Shown: positions 1 through 11,706, numbered from the stretch's first letter. The stretch is DNA of 64,000 nt from Rebecca billardiae RCC1528 (GCA_965240325.2 OZ251226.1:186001-250000); one strand, 5' to 3'. A program made the numbers and translations. Notes: a model not told the origin generated them from the sequence alone.

Positions 1-2
1 TC

Positions 3-773
3 GGGCAGGGCTCGACGGGCACGCGCACGCTCGCAGAGATGATGCGCGCGCGCGGCTACAAAGCAGTGCACAACTTTTGCCCAGGTGGTGGGAAGACGCC
101 GTGGGACCACGCGGTGAAGCACCACAACAAGCACAACCCATGTCTCAAGGACAACAACGCCTTCCTCGACCACGGCGATCTGGTCGATCTTCCTTGGCTT
201 GCTGCCACATACCCAAGCGCGCGCTTTGTGCTCAACGTGCGCCCTCTGCTGAATTGGGTGGTCAGCCGCGTCGACCACGTGGCGAACTTGCGGGAGAAAC
301 TGGGCTGTCCGCCGTATGGCCTGAGACAGACGTGCCCGCAGCTCGACCACATGCCCGACAACTCGAACATCACTGTCGCGCACTGGATCAAGCGCGTCGC
401 TGCGATGCAGCGCAGAGCTCTGCATATGTTCAGCAATTCGCGGTCGCTGCGGCAGCGCTTCGTCATCATCGGCCTCGAGACGACGTCGCCCTGCGACGTG
501 GACAAGCTCTTGGACTGGGTTCTGCGCGATCAGCCCTTGAACAGACGCCAAACGGCACGGCTCGTCAGGCAAGCTGCCGATCTGCCTGCTGGAGGTGAGG
601 CACGATGCACGAACGCGTCCGCTGAGACGCATGCAGGGGTGGTCTCGCACCCGCAGCGCACAACGACCCGAATACATTCTCTCTTGCGGTCGTTTGGCTG
701 CGGCCCGTCGATGTGGGACGACGTGCTGTACATTAAATGTGGAGACAAGATCCCGCGTTCGATGCTGCGCTGA
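3..773 (+). CDS. Sulfotransferase-family protein, 5' end outside window
   Basis: The reading frame is already open at base 3, so the N terminus lies left of the window; the first ATG inside is at 39. The opening residues GQGSTGTRTL read as the phosphosulfate-binding P-loop that starts sulfotransferase domains. About 60 residues on, ARFVLNVRPLLNWVVSRVDH resembles the second PAPS-binding segment (strand, then Arg and Ser for the 3'-phosphate). About 256 residues are visible and the C terminus is Cys- and Arg-rich. Family knowledge says such enzymes move sulfate from PAPS to a sugar or small hydroxyl acceptor; the acceptor cannot be read here. The final 80 residues show no recognisable motif. 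A second, different sulfotransferase lies at 23547-24689. Confidence 0.6.
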   Translation, partial: GQGSTGTRTLAEMMRARGYKAVHNFCPGGGKTPWDHAVKHHNKHNPCLKDNNAFLDHGDLVDLPWLAATYPSARFVLNVRPLLNWVVSRVDHVANLREKLGCPPYGLRQTCPQLDHMPDNSNITVAHWIKRVAAMQRRALHMFSNSRSLRQRFVIIGLETTSPCDVDKLLDWVLRDQPLNRRQTARLVRQAADLPAGGEARCTNASAETHAGVVSHPQRTTTRIHSLLRSFGCGPSMWDDVLYIKCGDKIPRSMLR

Positions 774-2188
774 CTCGGTAACTAACTCATCGCAACTATA
801 CTCGACATTATCAACAACTACATCAGTATACACATCCGCGAGAATGATCCGAGAAGTAGAACGCTCTGACCAATTCTATGATGTTTAAAGACTACACAGG
901 CACGAGGGCGCAGCTCTCCTGATTCGTCTGTAGTGGTACTGGTCCGGAACTCATCGGGAGTCCGGAAGCTTGCAGCAGTGGCAGTGGTGTGACCCGAGGC
1001 CCGGCCGGCGAGGCCGACGAACTACATTTTGGGCCGCCATCATTTTGGAGCAAATCTCCGGGCATATGAATTATGCGATGATGATGGTGCATGGATGCTG
1101 CGACGGTGCATCACTGGCCAGGAGTCAGTCATCAGGAAAAGTCGGGGCTTGCGGCCTGTACTCGTAAGTAGTCGGGCCGCGCGCCGCGTCACCCACGGGC
1201 ACTGCGCCTCGGCGGACCACTGATGATCGGCCGCGGGCGACGTAGTGCCGGTAACTTCTTAGTGTGACCATGCTGCGTATAGCGAGTCAGCACCAGCGCC
1301 AATCGCTAGTCTCAGTTTCTAGCTAGGCCAAATCCGCAGATAGCAAGCCCCAGTTTCTTAACGTGACAGCTCTCCTTATTGCCCGCGATTGCCTGTATTA
1401 GTGTATAGATGATGAGCCTGCTTTCTGATGCGCCGCCCTGCGCCGGGCGACTCGCGTCTGCGCATGCATCTTCTCCGCAAGCCTTGATTGAGCCCGCACG
1501 GACGTGTGGCGCCGCCTCTGGCTTCAGCCGTGCTGTCATCCCCGCAGCAAAGTATGCCGCGGCAGCGCGCGCGCGCTGAGAGCAACCGGCGAGGCGCGCA
1601 TCCCATGTGACCCATGTCCATGACCTGATGAACGGCAGAACGCGCGTGAGCGCCATGTTACAGTACGGTCGTAGACGCGCGCCATGGTGCCTATGTAGCG
1701 GCTTCCCGCGCGTGCGTGCCTGCTCCGCCCTGCTTCCTCGGCAGGCCCGGCAAGTGCCAAGTCGCCCATATATGTCTCTGACTCTGGCTTGACGGAATCA
1801 CGGGAATGCCAGTGGCGCCGGCGGCGCCGTGAAGCTCGCGCTCGCGCGGGCCTCAAGCTGACCTTCGAGGTGCGAGGGCGCAAAGCGCTGCGCCACGCGC
1901 ATGCTACAGTAACAGTAGTTCCCCGCCTCGCTACCGCCCCGCTGCGTCCCATCGGAAGCTCTACTGGACATCGCGCAGCCTCGCCCTGGCCGCTGGCGGC
2001 GGTAGGCGCGAGCGAGGTGGCGGCGGCGGCGGCGTTCAGCTGAGTCCGGTGAGCGCGGCGCCCCGATCGCCACCCGGAAACCCCTGTGGCAGGGGTTTTG
2101 GGTTTGGGCTGGCAAATCCCGAGGTCTGGACCGGTCCTTGGTAGCGTGCGCAGTAGTCGTATGATGCTGATGATTGATGATGGGAGCC
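774..2188. other. Intergenic region between convergent genes
   Basis: No convincing gene. The region holds the probable 3' UTRs of the flanking convergent genes. The long frame of the calponin-homology gene runs on as open reading frame to 1536, but the spliced gene ends at 2189 in another frame. A perfect 9-bp hairpin lies at 2078-2098. Confidence 0.5.
2078..2098. other. Perfect 9-bp inverted repeat (hairpin)
   Basis: AAACCCCTG, a 3-nt loop (TGG), then CAGGGGTTT. It lies about 90-110 bp past the stop codon of the minus-strand calponin-homology gene, so it would sit in its 3' UTR or termination region. Function unknown. Confidence 0.5.
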
Positions 2189-5100
2189 TCAGCAGTGCCC
2201 GAGCGGGCGCCGCTGCGGCACCATCCGCTCGGCCGACCGCGCGCGCAGGTACTGGTGCCCGCCGCGCGCGCTGCCGCTGCTGCCCGCGGCGGTCGCCGGC
2301 GCGCGCAGCCTGCTGCTGCCTGCCGCCGCCGCGCGGCGCGTGCCGCCGCCGCCGCCGGCCGCGGCGCGCGGCGGCGCCCGCGCGCGCGCCGACGCCGGTC
2401 GGCGCGGCGCGCGCTCGGTCGGCAGCGGCTCGCCCGCCTCCGGCTCGGCCGGCCCGAGGACGGCGTGCAGCGCGAGCTGCTCGTTGGCCGCGAGGGTGGC
2501 GGGGCCGACCGGTCTCCACGCGGGCGGGTGCGCGCCCGGCTGCCACTGCTCGGCGCTGCGGCTGATCAGGCTCGAGTGCATCGCCCACTGCTCGGCATCG
2601 TCCGCGGCCGCGCCCGCCCCGCCGGCGCGGCGCGCGCTGCGCCGCCTCGGCCGCTGCGCCGGGTGTGTGGCCACCCACTCGAGGTGCGTGATCTCGCCGT
2701 CGACGCGGCGCAGGATCGCGTCGACCGCGCCGTGCACCGCCTCCTCGCGCGCCGCGCGCCGCCGCGCGCCGATGGCGGCGCCCTTGCTCGCCGCCCAGCG
2801 GGCGTACGCCGCCTCCGCGTTGGCGCGCCGCTCGTCCTCCGCCGCCTTCCTGCGCACGGCGCGGCACGTTGCGCGCGCGCGAGCCCGCCGCGCGCGTGTG
2901 TGTGCGTGCACGCCCGCCGCGCGCCCGCCGCGCGCGCGCGCACGTGCAGCAGACACGCGCGCGCGCAGCGCCGCCCAGCCCGCCCAGCCCAGCGCACCCA
3001 AGCGCATCTCCCGGCCACGCGCCGCCGCGGGTGTGTGGGCGCGCGCGGCGGTGCGCGCCGCGCCGCCCGCACCTCGCGTCCCGCTCCCGCCGCAGCTCGG
3101 CCTTGCGCTGCGCGATCATGCGCGCGAGGCGCTCCTCGTCCATGGCGCGCCATCGCTCGAAGCCCTCGCTGTCGCCGCCCACCACGCGCGCCGCCGCGTC
3201 CGCCTGCCGCCCGCCCAGCGCGCGCCGCTGCCGGCCGAGCTCCGCGCGCCGCTCGAACGCACTCGCGCGCTCGAGCCGGCGCCGCACGCGCTCGGCGAGC
3301 GCATCCACCTGCTTGCGCTCGTCGGCGGACCAGGGGCGGACGGCGCGCAGCCGGTTCCACGCGAGCGCCATCGCGGGGCGGTAGAAGTACTCGCCCGGCC
3401 CCGCCACCTCGGCCGACGCGCCGCCGCCCCCGCGCGGCGGAGGCGCGGGCGCGCGCACCCACCGAGACTCGGCCGCGCCGCCCGCTGCCGGCCGGTCCGA
3501 GCGCGCGGCGCCGCGCGCGGCGCGCGTCGCCGAGCGCGCGCGCCGCCGCACTGAGCGCGGGCGGGCGGCGGCGGCGTCGGCGGCGGCGCCGCCGAGGCCA
3601 GCGCCGACGCCGGCGGCGCGGCGGCGCACGCGGCGCGCCGACTGCGCGCGCCGACGCACCGGCCGGTGCGCCGCGCCACCGCCCTCCGCCGCCGCCGCCC
3701 GCTCTGCGACGCCGAGCGACGGGCTGAGAGGGCGGCGTGGCGCGCGCTCGGCGCGCTCGGCACTCAAGTCGTACGACGCGGCCCACGCCGCGTCGGCGTC
3801 GTCGGCGGCGGCGTAGGTGCCGGCGGAGTACGCCCAGCGCTCGTCCACCGAGCCGTGCGCCGCGCCGCGCGCGCGCGCGCCGCCGCCCGCGGAGCGCGCG
3901 CGCCGCTCGCGCGGCGCGGCCGACGCGCCGCGGCGCCGCGCCGACTCCCAGTCCGCCTCGCCCGCGTCGTCGTCGTCGCCGCCGTCGCCGTCGTCGTAGT
4001 ACGAGTGATCGGCGTGCACCAGCCCGTCCGCGCGCGCGATCGCCTCCGAGCCCTCGTGCCACGTACGCACCGCCTCCGCCACCTGCGCCCGCTCCGCTGC
4101 GCTGAAGTGCGCGCCCGCGCCCGCGCGCGCGCGCGCGCCGCGCGACGACGGCGCAGCGGCGCGGCCACGCGGCTCAGGCGGCTCGGGCCGCGAGGCGGCG
4201 AGCTCGGCGCGGCCGCTGGGCGCGGTGTTGGCGCTCGTGCCCTGCCACATGCGCACGGCGGCGGTGGCGGCCGCGCGGTCCTCTTCCGCCGTGAGCCAGC
4301 CGCGAGCGCCACTGCCGGCGCGCTCGGCGCCGCGGCTGGCCGCCTCCCGCGCAGCGCGGGGGCTGGCGCGCGCCGCCGCCTCCGCCTCCGCCTCCGCCTC
4401 CGCCTCCGCCTCCGCCGCCTCGCCGCGCGCGCGCCCGGCGCCGTCGAGCTGCGGCCCTGCGCCCGTGCCCTGCCACTTGAGCACGGCCGCAGTCGCGGCC
4501 TCGCGCTCGCCCTCCGCCGCGAGCCAGCGGCGCGCGCCGCCACCGCCGTGCTCCGCGCCGCCGCCGCGCAGCGCCGGCTGCGTGTCCCGGCGGCTGCGCC
4601 ACGTGGCTTCCGCCTCCGCCTCCTCCGCCTCCGCCTCCGCCGCCTCCGCCTCATCCGACTCCTCCGCGGCGGCGTGCGCGCGCGTGCGCCCGGCGCCGTC
4701 GAGCTGCGGCCCTGCGCCCGTGCCCTGCCACTTGAGCACGGCCGAGGTCGCGGCCTCGCGCTCGCCCTCCGCCGCGAGCCAGCCGGCCGCGCCGACCCGG
4801 CCGCGCGCAGCCTCGAGTCCGCCCGCGGACCGCGGCCGCTCGGCCGGCGAGCGCGAGCGCGAGCGCTCTTGGCTGTGAGGGCTGCTGGCTGCCGCGTCGA
4901 GCAGCTCGTCCTCGACGAGCTCCTCCTCGATCAGCTCCACCTCCTCCTCCTCGAGCACCTCCTCCGCCAGCTCGTCCTCCCCGCCCGCCCCCGCTCCCCC
5001 GCCGCTCACAGCGCGCCACCCACGCGCCGCCTCCGCAGCCGCGCCCGTCTGCTCCTCTGCGCCCGCCTCGGCCTTGGGCCCGGCCTCGAGCCGCGCGCGG

Positions 5101-6239
5101 CCCGAGCGCACGCCGCCGAGCGCGCGCATCTGCGCCATGTCGGCGTCGAGGGCGGCGCGGTGCTGCCCGGCCGACGCGCCGCCGGCCTCGGCGCCCGCGT
5201 CAGCCCGCGCGCCCAGCACCGCCCGCTCGCGCGCCCCGTCCCGGCTCTGCTCCGCGGCGCCGCCGCCGTCCGCTGCCGCAGCCGCCGCGCCGCCCTCGCC
5301 GCCGCCCTCGGCCGCGTCCGCGCCCGCGCCCGCGCGCGGGGGCGAGGGCGGCGGCTGCAGCTCGGCGAGCAGCTCGAGCGCGCGGATCACGAGCGCGTGC
5401 TCCACGTGCGCCCGCCGCGCCTCCTCCACCAGCTCGCCCAGCCGCACGCCGTCGCGCGCCTCGAGAGCGGAGAGCAGCTGCTCGGCCGCGCGCTCGCGCC
5501 GCTCGAGCGCCCGGCGCACCATCGAGACGTACACGAGGAGCGCCTTCTCGTCGGCGCGGCCGTCGAGGAGCTCGCGCGCGCCGACGGCCTGGCGCACGCC
5601 GAGCTCGGCGCTCGCCGCCGCCATCGCGTCCGCCAGCTGCGACGCGCTCGGCGCCGCGCCGTCGCTCAGCCGACCGATCACGCCGCCGTCCGCGCCGCCG
5701 ACCGCAGCGCGCAGCAGCGCGTGCAGCGCGCTGCCGTCCTTGAAGTCGGTGGTGAAGTTGGCCAGCCGGCCGACCTGCGCGCCGGATGCGGCGATCTGCC
5801 CGCGCGCCCACGCGAGCAGCTCCTCGCGCGCCTCGCCCAGCTTGTCCGCGCCGCCGGGCGCGCGCGTGCCGCCCATCCGCGGCGTGCGGGCAAACTCGAA
5901 CCGCAGGATGATCGCCCACACGAGCGCGAGGACGAGGTCGACGCTGCCGCCGTGGATGTCCTCTGCGCTGATATTCACCAGCTTCACGCCGCGCTCGCGC
6001 AAGAAGTCGAGCGCCAGGTTCACGTTGCCGATCGCCTCGAGCTTGTGCCGCGGCCTGCGCACGCGGCCGGCAAACCGATGGCCGGGCTCGAGGATCTCGA
6101 GGAGCTCGAGGATGAGGAGCCCGTCGCGGAGGTCGGTGGGAAGGTCGACCACCTCGAGGTCGCGCTCGCCGAGCCGGCCGTTCATCCATGACGTGAACGC
6201 GCGCTGCTGCGCCGCGTACGGCACCGAGCCCGACACCAT
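2189..6239 (-). CDS. Tandem calponin-homology (CH) actin-binding-type protein
   Basis: Two exons, 6239-3073 and 2849-2189; the intron has GT/AG ends and the joined phase closes (1275 residues). Residues ~8-115 are a CH domain (DLRDGLLILELLEIL, then NVNLALDFLRERGVKLVNI and a conserved helix); ~130-243 are a second CH domain (NFTTDFKDGSALHALL). Paired CH domains are the actin-binding module of alpha-actinin, spectrin and plastin. The rest is low-complexity Ala/Arg/Glu sequence with acidic runs and four spaced copies of a ~20-residue unit built on W-L-x-A-E, A-A-x-x-A-V and a W (about residues 483, 571, 645 and 710). The tail has charged helices (RMIAQRKAELRRERDAR). No spectrin repeat or EF-hand is visible. 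It probably links actin to another partner; the repeat is unfamiliar. I chose the ATG at 6239 because it lies just before the first CH domain. Confidence 0.7.
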
Positions 6240-6581
6240 CGGCGAAGGCTTGCTCGGCTTGAGCAGCTCACGACCCGGCCGGGGCGGTCCCGGCCCGGCA
6301 GTGCCGCAGTGGCAGCCGCTTTGAACGTGAGACGAGCCGGCGAACGAGTGGAGCGGCTGCGGCGGGCGGCGGCCGGCGGGGATCGACGAAAATAAGAAAG
6401 TATCACGCCTTAACCAAGTGTGCACGTTAAATCATAGTAAACTGTACTTAAGAAAGAAACTAAGAAAGTAGCTTGCGCGCGCTTGGCTTGGCGCCGGACT
6501 CGTCACTCGACCGAGCGAGCGAGCGGCGGCCATCCTCATCGTTTACTGTAGGACCGTGCGCCGGCTCGCGCACCGCGCGCG
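6240..6581. promoter_or_regulatory. Shared upstream region of a head-to-head gene pair
   Basis: 342 bp separate the ATG of the CH gene (minus) from that of the SURF4 gene (plus), so both promoters must lie here or overlap the genes. It contains a 3'-end fragment of the dispersed element (6405-6447) with the motif AGTAAACTGTA, and at 6541 its near-reverse GTTTACTGTA. Confidence 0.45.
6405..6447 (+). repeat. 3'-end fragment of the 33.8-kb dispersed element
   Basis: About 43 bp matching 35130-35177: both read ACGCCTTAACCAAGTG, then GTGCACGTTAAATCATAG and TAAACTGTA, with a 2-bp indel. The rest of the element is missing here. Confidence 0.7.
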
Positions 6582-7917
6582 ATGTCGAGCCTAGCGGGCT
6601 TCACCGACGGCAGGCTCTTCGCCAAGCTGGACGAGCGCGTCAACCTGAAGCGCGTGTACAAGCAGGCCGAGTTCGTCGCGCGCATGCTCACCGTCTCCAC
6701 CTTCATGGACGACGCGCTGCGGATGGTGCTCGAGTTCTACTCGCAGAAGGTGACCATGGAGATCCTCGGCTTCTCCGAGGCGATGAGCGCGCCGCTGCTG
6801 CTCATCAGCATCTTGGTGCAGACGGCCGGCGCCTTCTCCGTCATCGCGTACGTGCGCCCCGGCGCAGGATGGTGCGCGCACACAACCCGTGCGCGCGCTG
6901 CGGCGCGCGACCGCCGCCGCGCAGCGCTGACCTCGGCGCGGCCGCCGCGGCGCGCGCGCGCGCGCGAGTAGCATCCTGCTGCTCTGCTGGTGCTTGTGGC
7001 ACCCGGTGATGTACCAGCAGCTCAAGAACGCCGAGTTCGTTGTGGAGACGTTGTCGATCATGGGCGGGCTGCTCATCCTGCTCGCGCATCTCTCGCTCGC
7101 CAAAGCGACGCGCGGCCGTCTGCTGGGCGAGGCGGACGGCGAGGAGGTGAAGCGCGCCGAGGAGCGCGTGAAGCGGTTGGGGCTGCTCGGGCGCACGCTG
7201 CTCGTCGCGCTCTTCCTCTACTCTGGCTGGACGCGCGGCCACCGCTTCATGACGAACCGCGTGTATGCGCACGTCGAGATTGCGAGCTGGGTGGCGCGGT
7301 GCGCGGAGGGAGTGCTCGGCCTGGGCCTGCTCGGGCTGTGCGCGCTCGTGGTGCTGGGCATGCGCTCGCGCTTCTGCGCGCTGATGATGGCGTGCCTCAA
7401 CTTCATCTCCAACATGTTCCTCCACCCGTTCTGGATCTACATGTTCTCCGACTCGTACTACAAGTTCCCGGAGGTGATGGAGTCGCTCGACGACACGCGC
7501 ATGCAGAACTACCCGATGACCTCCGAGCTGTACGCGAGCCACCAGCGCTACTTCTTCTTCCAGAGCATGTCGTACACGGGCGCGCTGCTGCTGCTCGTCG
7601 TGCACGGGCCCGGGCAGTACTCCATCGACGAGCCAGGCGCGTCGCGCATCGCGCCGTGCGCCTCGTCCCCACCGTCGCCGCGCGCGCGGCTGACCCCAGT
7701 GCGTGCCCCCCGTCGCCGCGTGCCCAACCTCCCATGCCCCCGCACGCCCCCACGCGTGCTCGTGGCACACAGATCGCATCGAGCTCGCCTCGCTCACATC
7801 GAAGGGACGAGATTAGACACCCTCGCAGGCTGGCTGCTCCGGGCGACCCGATCTTTGGCTGCGTGGCACATGGCAGCGTACCCGCTGCAGACCTGCAGTG
7901 CAGTACTGGGCCTTTGA
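6582..7917 (+). CDS. SURF4/Erv29 family ER cargo receptor
   Basis: Exons 6582-6847 and 6972-7917; donor GTACGT, acceptor TAG, phase closes. The protein has the SURF4 layout: an N-terminal RMLTVSTFMDDALRM segment, several hydrophobic helices, HPFW, and near the end YFFFQSMSYTGALLLLVV followed by GPGQYSIDE, matching the family's GPGxxSxDE end. SURF4/Erv29 are polytopic membrane proteins that collect soluble secretory cargo in the ER for COPII vesicles. Family members are ~270 residues; this model gives 403 because ~90 Arg/Pro-rich residues follow the conserved end. That tail lacks the usual C-terminal dilysine, so a last intron may have been missed near 7640 and the true C terminus may differ. 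The gene is head-to-head with the CH gene. Confidence 0.85.
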
Positions 7918-8596
7918 GTTTGGTTGTGCTTGCTCGCGGGCCGCAGCTGGTGGACTGTGTCAGCAGGCAGCTTCCGCTCGGCGCTGGCTGCACGCGCAGC
8001 GCGTGCTGGCGCGTGGTGGGCTGCGTCTCTGAGTGGCATGCGTGGACTCGATCGCCGGGCGCATTGTTTATTTGTTGCGTCAGTTGTGAGTGTCCTGATG
8101 GTAGTCGTGGCAGTCCCACGGAGCCCGGGCTACTAAGGGGCTACAGACAGTACAGTCTCACTACACTCTACACTCAGTAGTCTGCTACAGTATGGCGCGC
8201 GTACATCAGTATAGTAGTCTGATCTGATGATGGCGGCGCAGCATTCTCATATCATCCGCCTCATTCCGGTCACTCGCCTGCCTGAGCTGTGTGCGTCTCT
8301 TATTCTTAGCAGTAAACTCAACACTGGTCATATCAGTAATCAGTACTCGACATCATCAAGTCCTGCCGCCCGTATACTACTGGCACTGTCAGCATGCCGG
8401 AGTGTCGCCACGGGGGCGCCGGCCCCGCGACTCCCGACGCGAGGGCCGGCGAGGGCGAGGTCGGGAGTGGCGGCGAGCTTGGCAGTGTCGTCAGCCCGGT
8501 CAGGCGTCAGTCAGCGGTGAGTGCAGAGAGTGGGGTCAGAGCTCCTGACCTTTACACTCCCGGGTGCCACAATCCCCCGAAATCTCTTAAGTCTTA
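7918..8596. other. Intergenic region downstream of SURF4
   Basis: No gene recognised. It holds a 37-bp repeat (8273-8309) shared with 33833-33869 and ends at the TTA target duplication of the next element. Confidence 0.5.
8273..8309 (+). repeat. 5'-end fragment of the 33.8-kb dispersed element
   Basis: A 37-bp run starting CTCGCCTGCCTGAGCTGTG and ending TCTTATTCTTAG, identical to 33833-33869. In both copies AGTAAACT follows within a few bases. Upstream sequence differs, so this is the left edge of a repeated unit. Confidence 0.65.
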
Positions 8597-10641
8597 TCAC
8601 AGTGAACAAAAACGGGATTATCGTTACCGTAACCCGTCCGACACGAGCCGATTTTCGGGGAAATTCTCGCGCGGGCCGCACGAGCGCACAGACGACGCTA
8701 CGGTGGTCGCTCAGGCGCCTGGCGAGTGCCCCAGGCATGGGATTGCAACATCCCACCCAGCCTCCCAATCCCTCCGCCCCTCTCTGCCTCGCCGGGTTGC
8801 ACGCGGCTGGCCGGTCACGTAGCTCGTGGTGAGCCATTCGTGAGCGTGGAGCCCTGCTGCTCAGTGCGGCGATGCAGCGAGGCGAAGCGGCGCGTAAGAT
8901 GGCGCATCTTACTCCGAATACAGTCTGCTGCCAGCACAGCCGCCCTCGCCGGAGTGCCTGGTCGTCACCTTCGTTGTGTGCACCTGTCGCGCGCTGCTGT
9001 GAACAAGCGAAGTCTCAGGCCTCCCCGGAGCCATTCAAACACGCTCGTCCTCGACGAGGCGTGCGCGAGGCACCGCGCGAGCGCGGGAGCGGCCCTTCCT
9101 AGCATACTCCTGCACGGCCATCCACCTCGCCACAGCCTGCCATGTCACACTCCTCCCCGCACGCAGTGCTCCCATGCCGCGTGCAAGTCGGTCGACTGAC
9201 CTTGTAGGAGGGTGCACAGAAATATTCGACTGCGAGGAGACGGCAGCGAGCCCACGCGCGCGGCGCCGTCCCACGCTTCATTGTACTGTTCTAGACCAGT
9301 CGCGCGCCCGCGGCACCGCGCCCGCCATCTCCGCGTCGCGTGCCAGTCCACGCCGCGCGCGTGGCTCTCGACGTGTGCGTCGAGGGCGTCGTGCGTCCGA
9401 TTCGTACCCGCATGTATTCAACAAATACGACAAATCGCCGAGCTGAACGCACCTCGTCGCGCGATGGCATGGTCGCGCTGTGTGGCGTCGCTCGCCGCAG
9501 GAAATTCGGTACGCGACGAGAGCACGGCGCACGCGCACGGCGCGGCGTGGGAGGCGGGGCGGTGGTGTCCTCGAGCCATCCCGCCCGCGCCGCGGTGCGC
9601 CAGCCGCCACCTCGCCGCGCCGTGGCCCATGCCGCGCGGCAGGTGTCGACCAGACCGACCTTGCCGCCCAAAAGAGGGCCGCACCAGAAATTCTGTATTT
9701 GTTGAATACAGACTTACCCACGTGCCCGCGGTGCGGCGGCGCCCGTGGCGGCGGCGTAGCGCGGCGGCGGCGGCGCGGGCAGCCTGACGGGCCAGATAGG
9801 GCGCGCCAGGTCGGGGCGATCGTGATGGGATGGTTTCATACGCATCAGTGCGTGCTCCTGTGCATCTCAAGAGCGCGCTGGGCGCCCTCTCTCGCGCCTA
9901 TGCCCATCCCACGCGGTCTGAGAAGCCTCCCGGTTTGGCCATTGTCGTGCCGTGCTCGGTCGTGGCTGCCCGGCGGGTCGGAGAGGTCGAGGCGAGCCGG
10001 GTCGTTCGCGACGGACGATGCCTATGGGTCATGGCGAGTGCCAGCACGCAGCTCGGGCGCGCGCCCGGCGCCTCCTCGCCGCGCTACATCCACACCAAGA
10101 TCTGGCCCAAAAACAGGCTTCAAGAGCGAAACTCAGTCTGGGAGCTGCTCAGGCCGCTGTGTGCGGTTTGAAGGCGCGCAAACTTGTGGAGCGGGTGCCC
10201 ACATGGGTTGAGCACAATGCGACGTTGCGTTTTTCCGCGAAACACCACTTCCTCGCCTCTCCGCGCGCGTGCCGCGCGGCTCCCGTGAACTCATCTTAAC
10301 AGGTCACGTGTGGCCGCCCGTGGGGCGAGGGTGGGCGAGGAGGGGCGGGCGAGGGTGACGCCGCCCCGGGGAACCGCCTTGGCAAGCCGGCTGACGCCTC
10401 GCAGCCCCCCTCGCGGCACACATGCGCGCATGCCCGCCGCTCGGAGCGCGCCATCGATTCGAATGGGCGTGCGCACGAACGACCATGCTCAAACGGCTTC
10501 GGCCCGATCTTTCTCCACTGTGGCGGCGCGAAGTGCCGCGATTCCCCGCGAACGCGGCATGAAAAAAATTCCCCCGCATCCCCACTGGGCGGAAGTGCGG
10601 ACGGGTTACGGTAACGCCGAAAATCGATTTCTTTACTGTGA
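8597..10641. mobile_element. 2-kb element with terminal inverted repeats, PIF/Harbinger-like by target site
   Basis: The left end TCACAGTGAACAAAAACG and the reverse complement of the right end (TCACAGTAAAGAAATCG) match. The match continues to a shared block, GTTACCGTAACCCGTCCG, giving inverted repeats of about 45 bp. The trinucleotide TTA flanks both ends (8594-8596 and 10642-10644), as in target duplications of PIF/Harbinger elements. The 2045-bp interior is GC-rich, with many short overlapping open frames but no recognisable transposase or DDE motif, so it looks non-autonomous. An inner 15-bp inverted repeat lies at 9414-9428 and 9695-9709. The superfamily call rests only on the 3-bp target site. 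Confidence 0.55.
9414..9709. repeat. Inner inverted repeat pair, 15 bp each
   Basis: GTATTCAACAAATAC at 9414-9428 and its exact reverse complement at 9695-9709, inside the 2-kb element. These AT-rich ends stand out from the GC-rich DNA between them. Possibly a nested miniature element of 296 bp; no target duplication is evident. Confidence 0.5.
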
Positions 10642-11465
10642 TTAGCTAGCATTCTGAACTAGTATCACACGGGTAATAAGTTATTAATGGGTCGTATATA
10701 TAGCTAGCTACTTGGACTGAATGAAGAACGGTAAGTAGGCGTTAGGGCTCAATTCCAGCCAGCCAGCGGATGTAGAATCCGTCGGCGCCTGTGCTAGTTT
10801 CAGACTGAAAATATGTCTGATCTCTGAGCCGGTCCGATTCTAGCGCAAATAGCGAGATCACCTGCACCTTGGAGATCGTATGACTGATGTTGCTGAGATC
10901 GCGTCGAGATTGGGGTCTTATCACTCTCGTATGTGCCACATCATTTCGCAAAACTTGTCAGCGTGACCCCAGGTCATCATTTCAGGCGAATACTGACATC
11001 CCGAAGTTTGAGAGCCTCACCCCAAGACGACAGAAAGTCGTTGGAATTTGGACCACACACCCCACAGTGGGGCTCTACCCCTCCAAGACAGTCTGTCTGT
11101 CTGCGGTGACGGGTGAGTACCGAGTCAGAGTGTCTTGAGTCTCGTCGTGACGATCAGATCGAGTGACGCAATTCTGATGCGCCTGTCGTCATCTATCTCT
11201 AACTCTAAACTCAGTATCTGCCTCAGCAGTGACAGCACACTTGTTCAGCAGCAGCATGATCTGATGATGATCCGATTATACACCGCTAACTATAAGCAGC
11301 TGCTAAAATCGAGACTCGAGTCCGCGCGCCGCCGGCCCCCGCCGCGCCCGCGGCCGCGATGATCCGCGCTGGCACCGCGGATCGGTCATCGGACGGGCGC
11401 CGCCCGGGCCACGCCCACTGTCCTGTCGCGGTCTGTGGCGGGCGAGTGTGGCACTGAGACACCGC

Positions 11466-11470
<5 letters not shown>

Positions 11471-11540
<70 letters not shown>

Positions 11541-11554
11541 TACATATATATGTA

Positions 11555-11585
<31 letters not shown>

Positions 11586-11586
11586 G
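11471..11586. repeat. Compound microsatellite (CT)n(CA)n(TA)n
   Basis: An unbroken CT run, then CA, then TA-rich repeats. Confidence 0.9.
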
Positions 11587-11706
11587 CATGTAGTTCATAT
11601 TCGAAAATCAAAACCGAATTAATAACGGTCAGCGCATCGCTGCGCAGCACTTTGACTTGTGTCGCCATCATGATCAACGACAACTCATAGCGTCTATGAT
11701 GATACA

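Noticed and set aside
1536-2188. Continuation of the long minus-strand frame beyond the CH gene
   Set aside because: After 3073 the frame turns to Arg/Ala/Gly-only sequence, while another frame, reached by a GT/AG intron with closed phase, keeps charged-helix coding character and ends at 2189.
3666-6191. 841-codon open frame on the plus strand opposite the CH gene
   Set aside because: It is the GC-rich mirror of the CH exon: Arg/Ala/Leu only, no domain. Similar long shadow frames exist opposite the CNB, channel and RAP genes and were left out for the same reason.
8726-10211. Possible transposase ORFs in the TIR element
   Set aside because: The frames of ~150-240 codons overlap on several strands and contain no DDE, zinc-finger or helix-turn-helix pattern.
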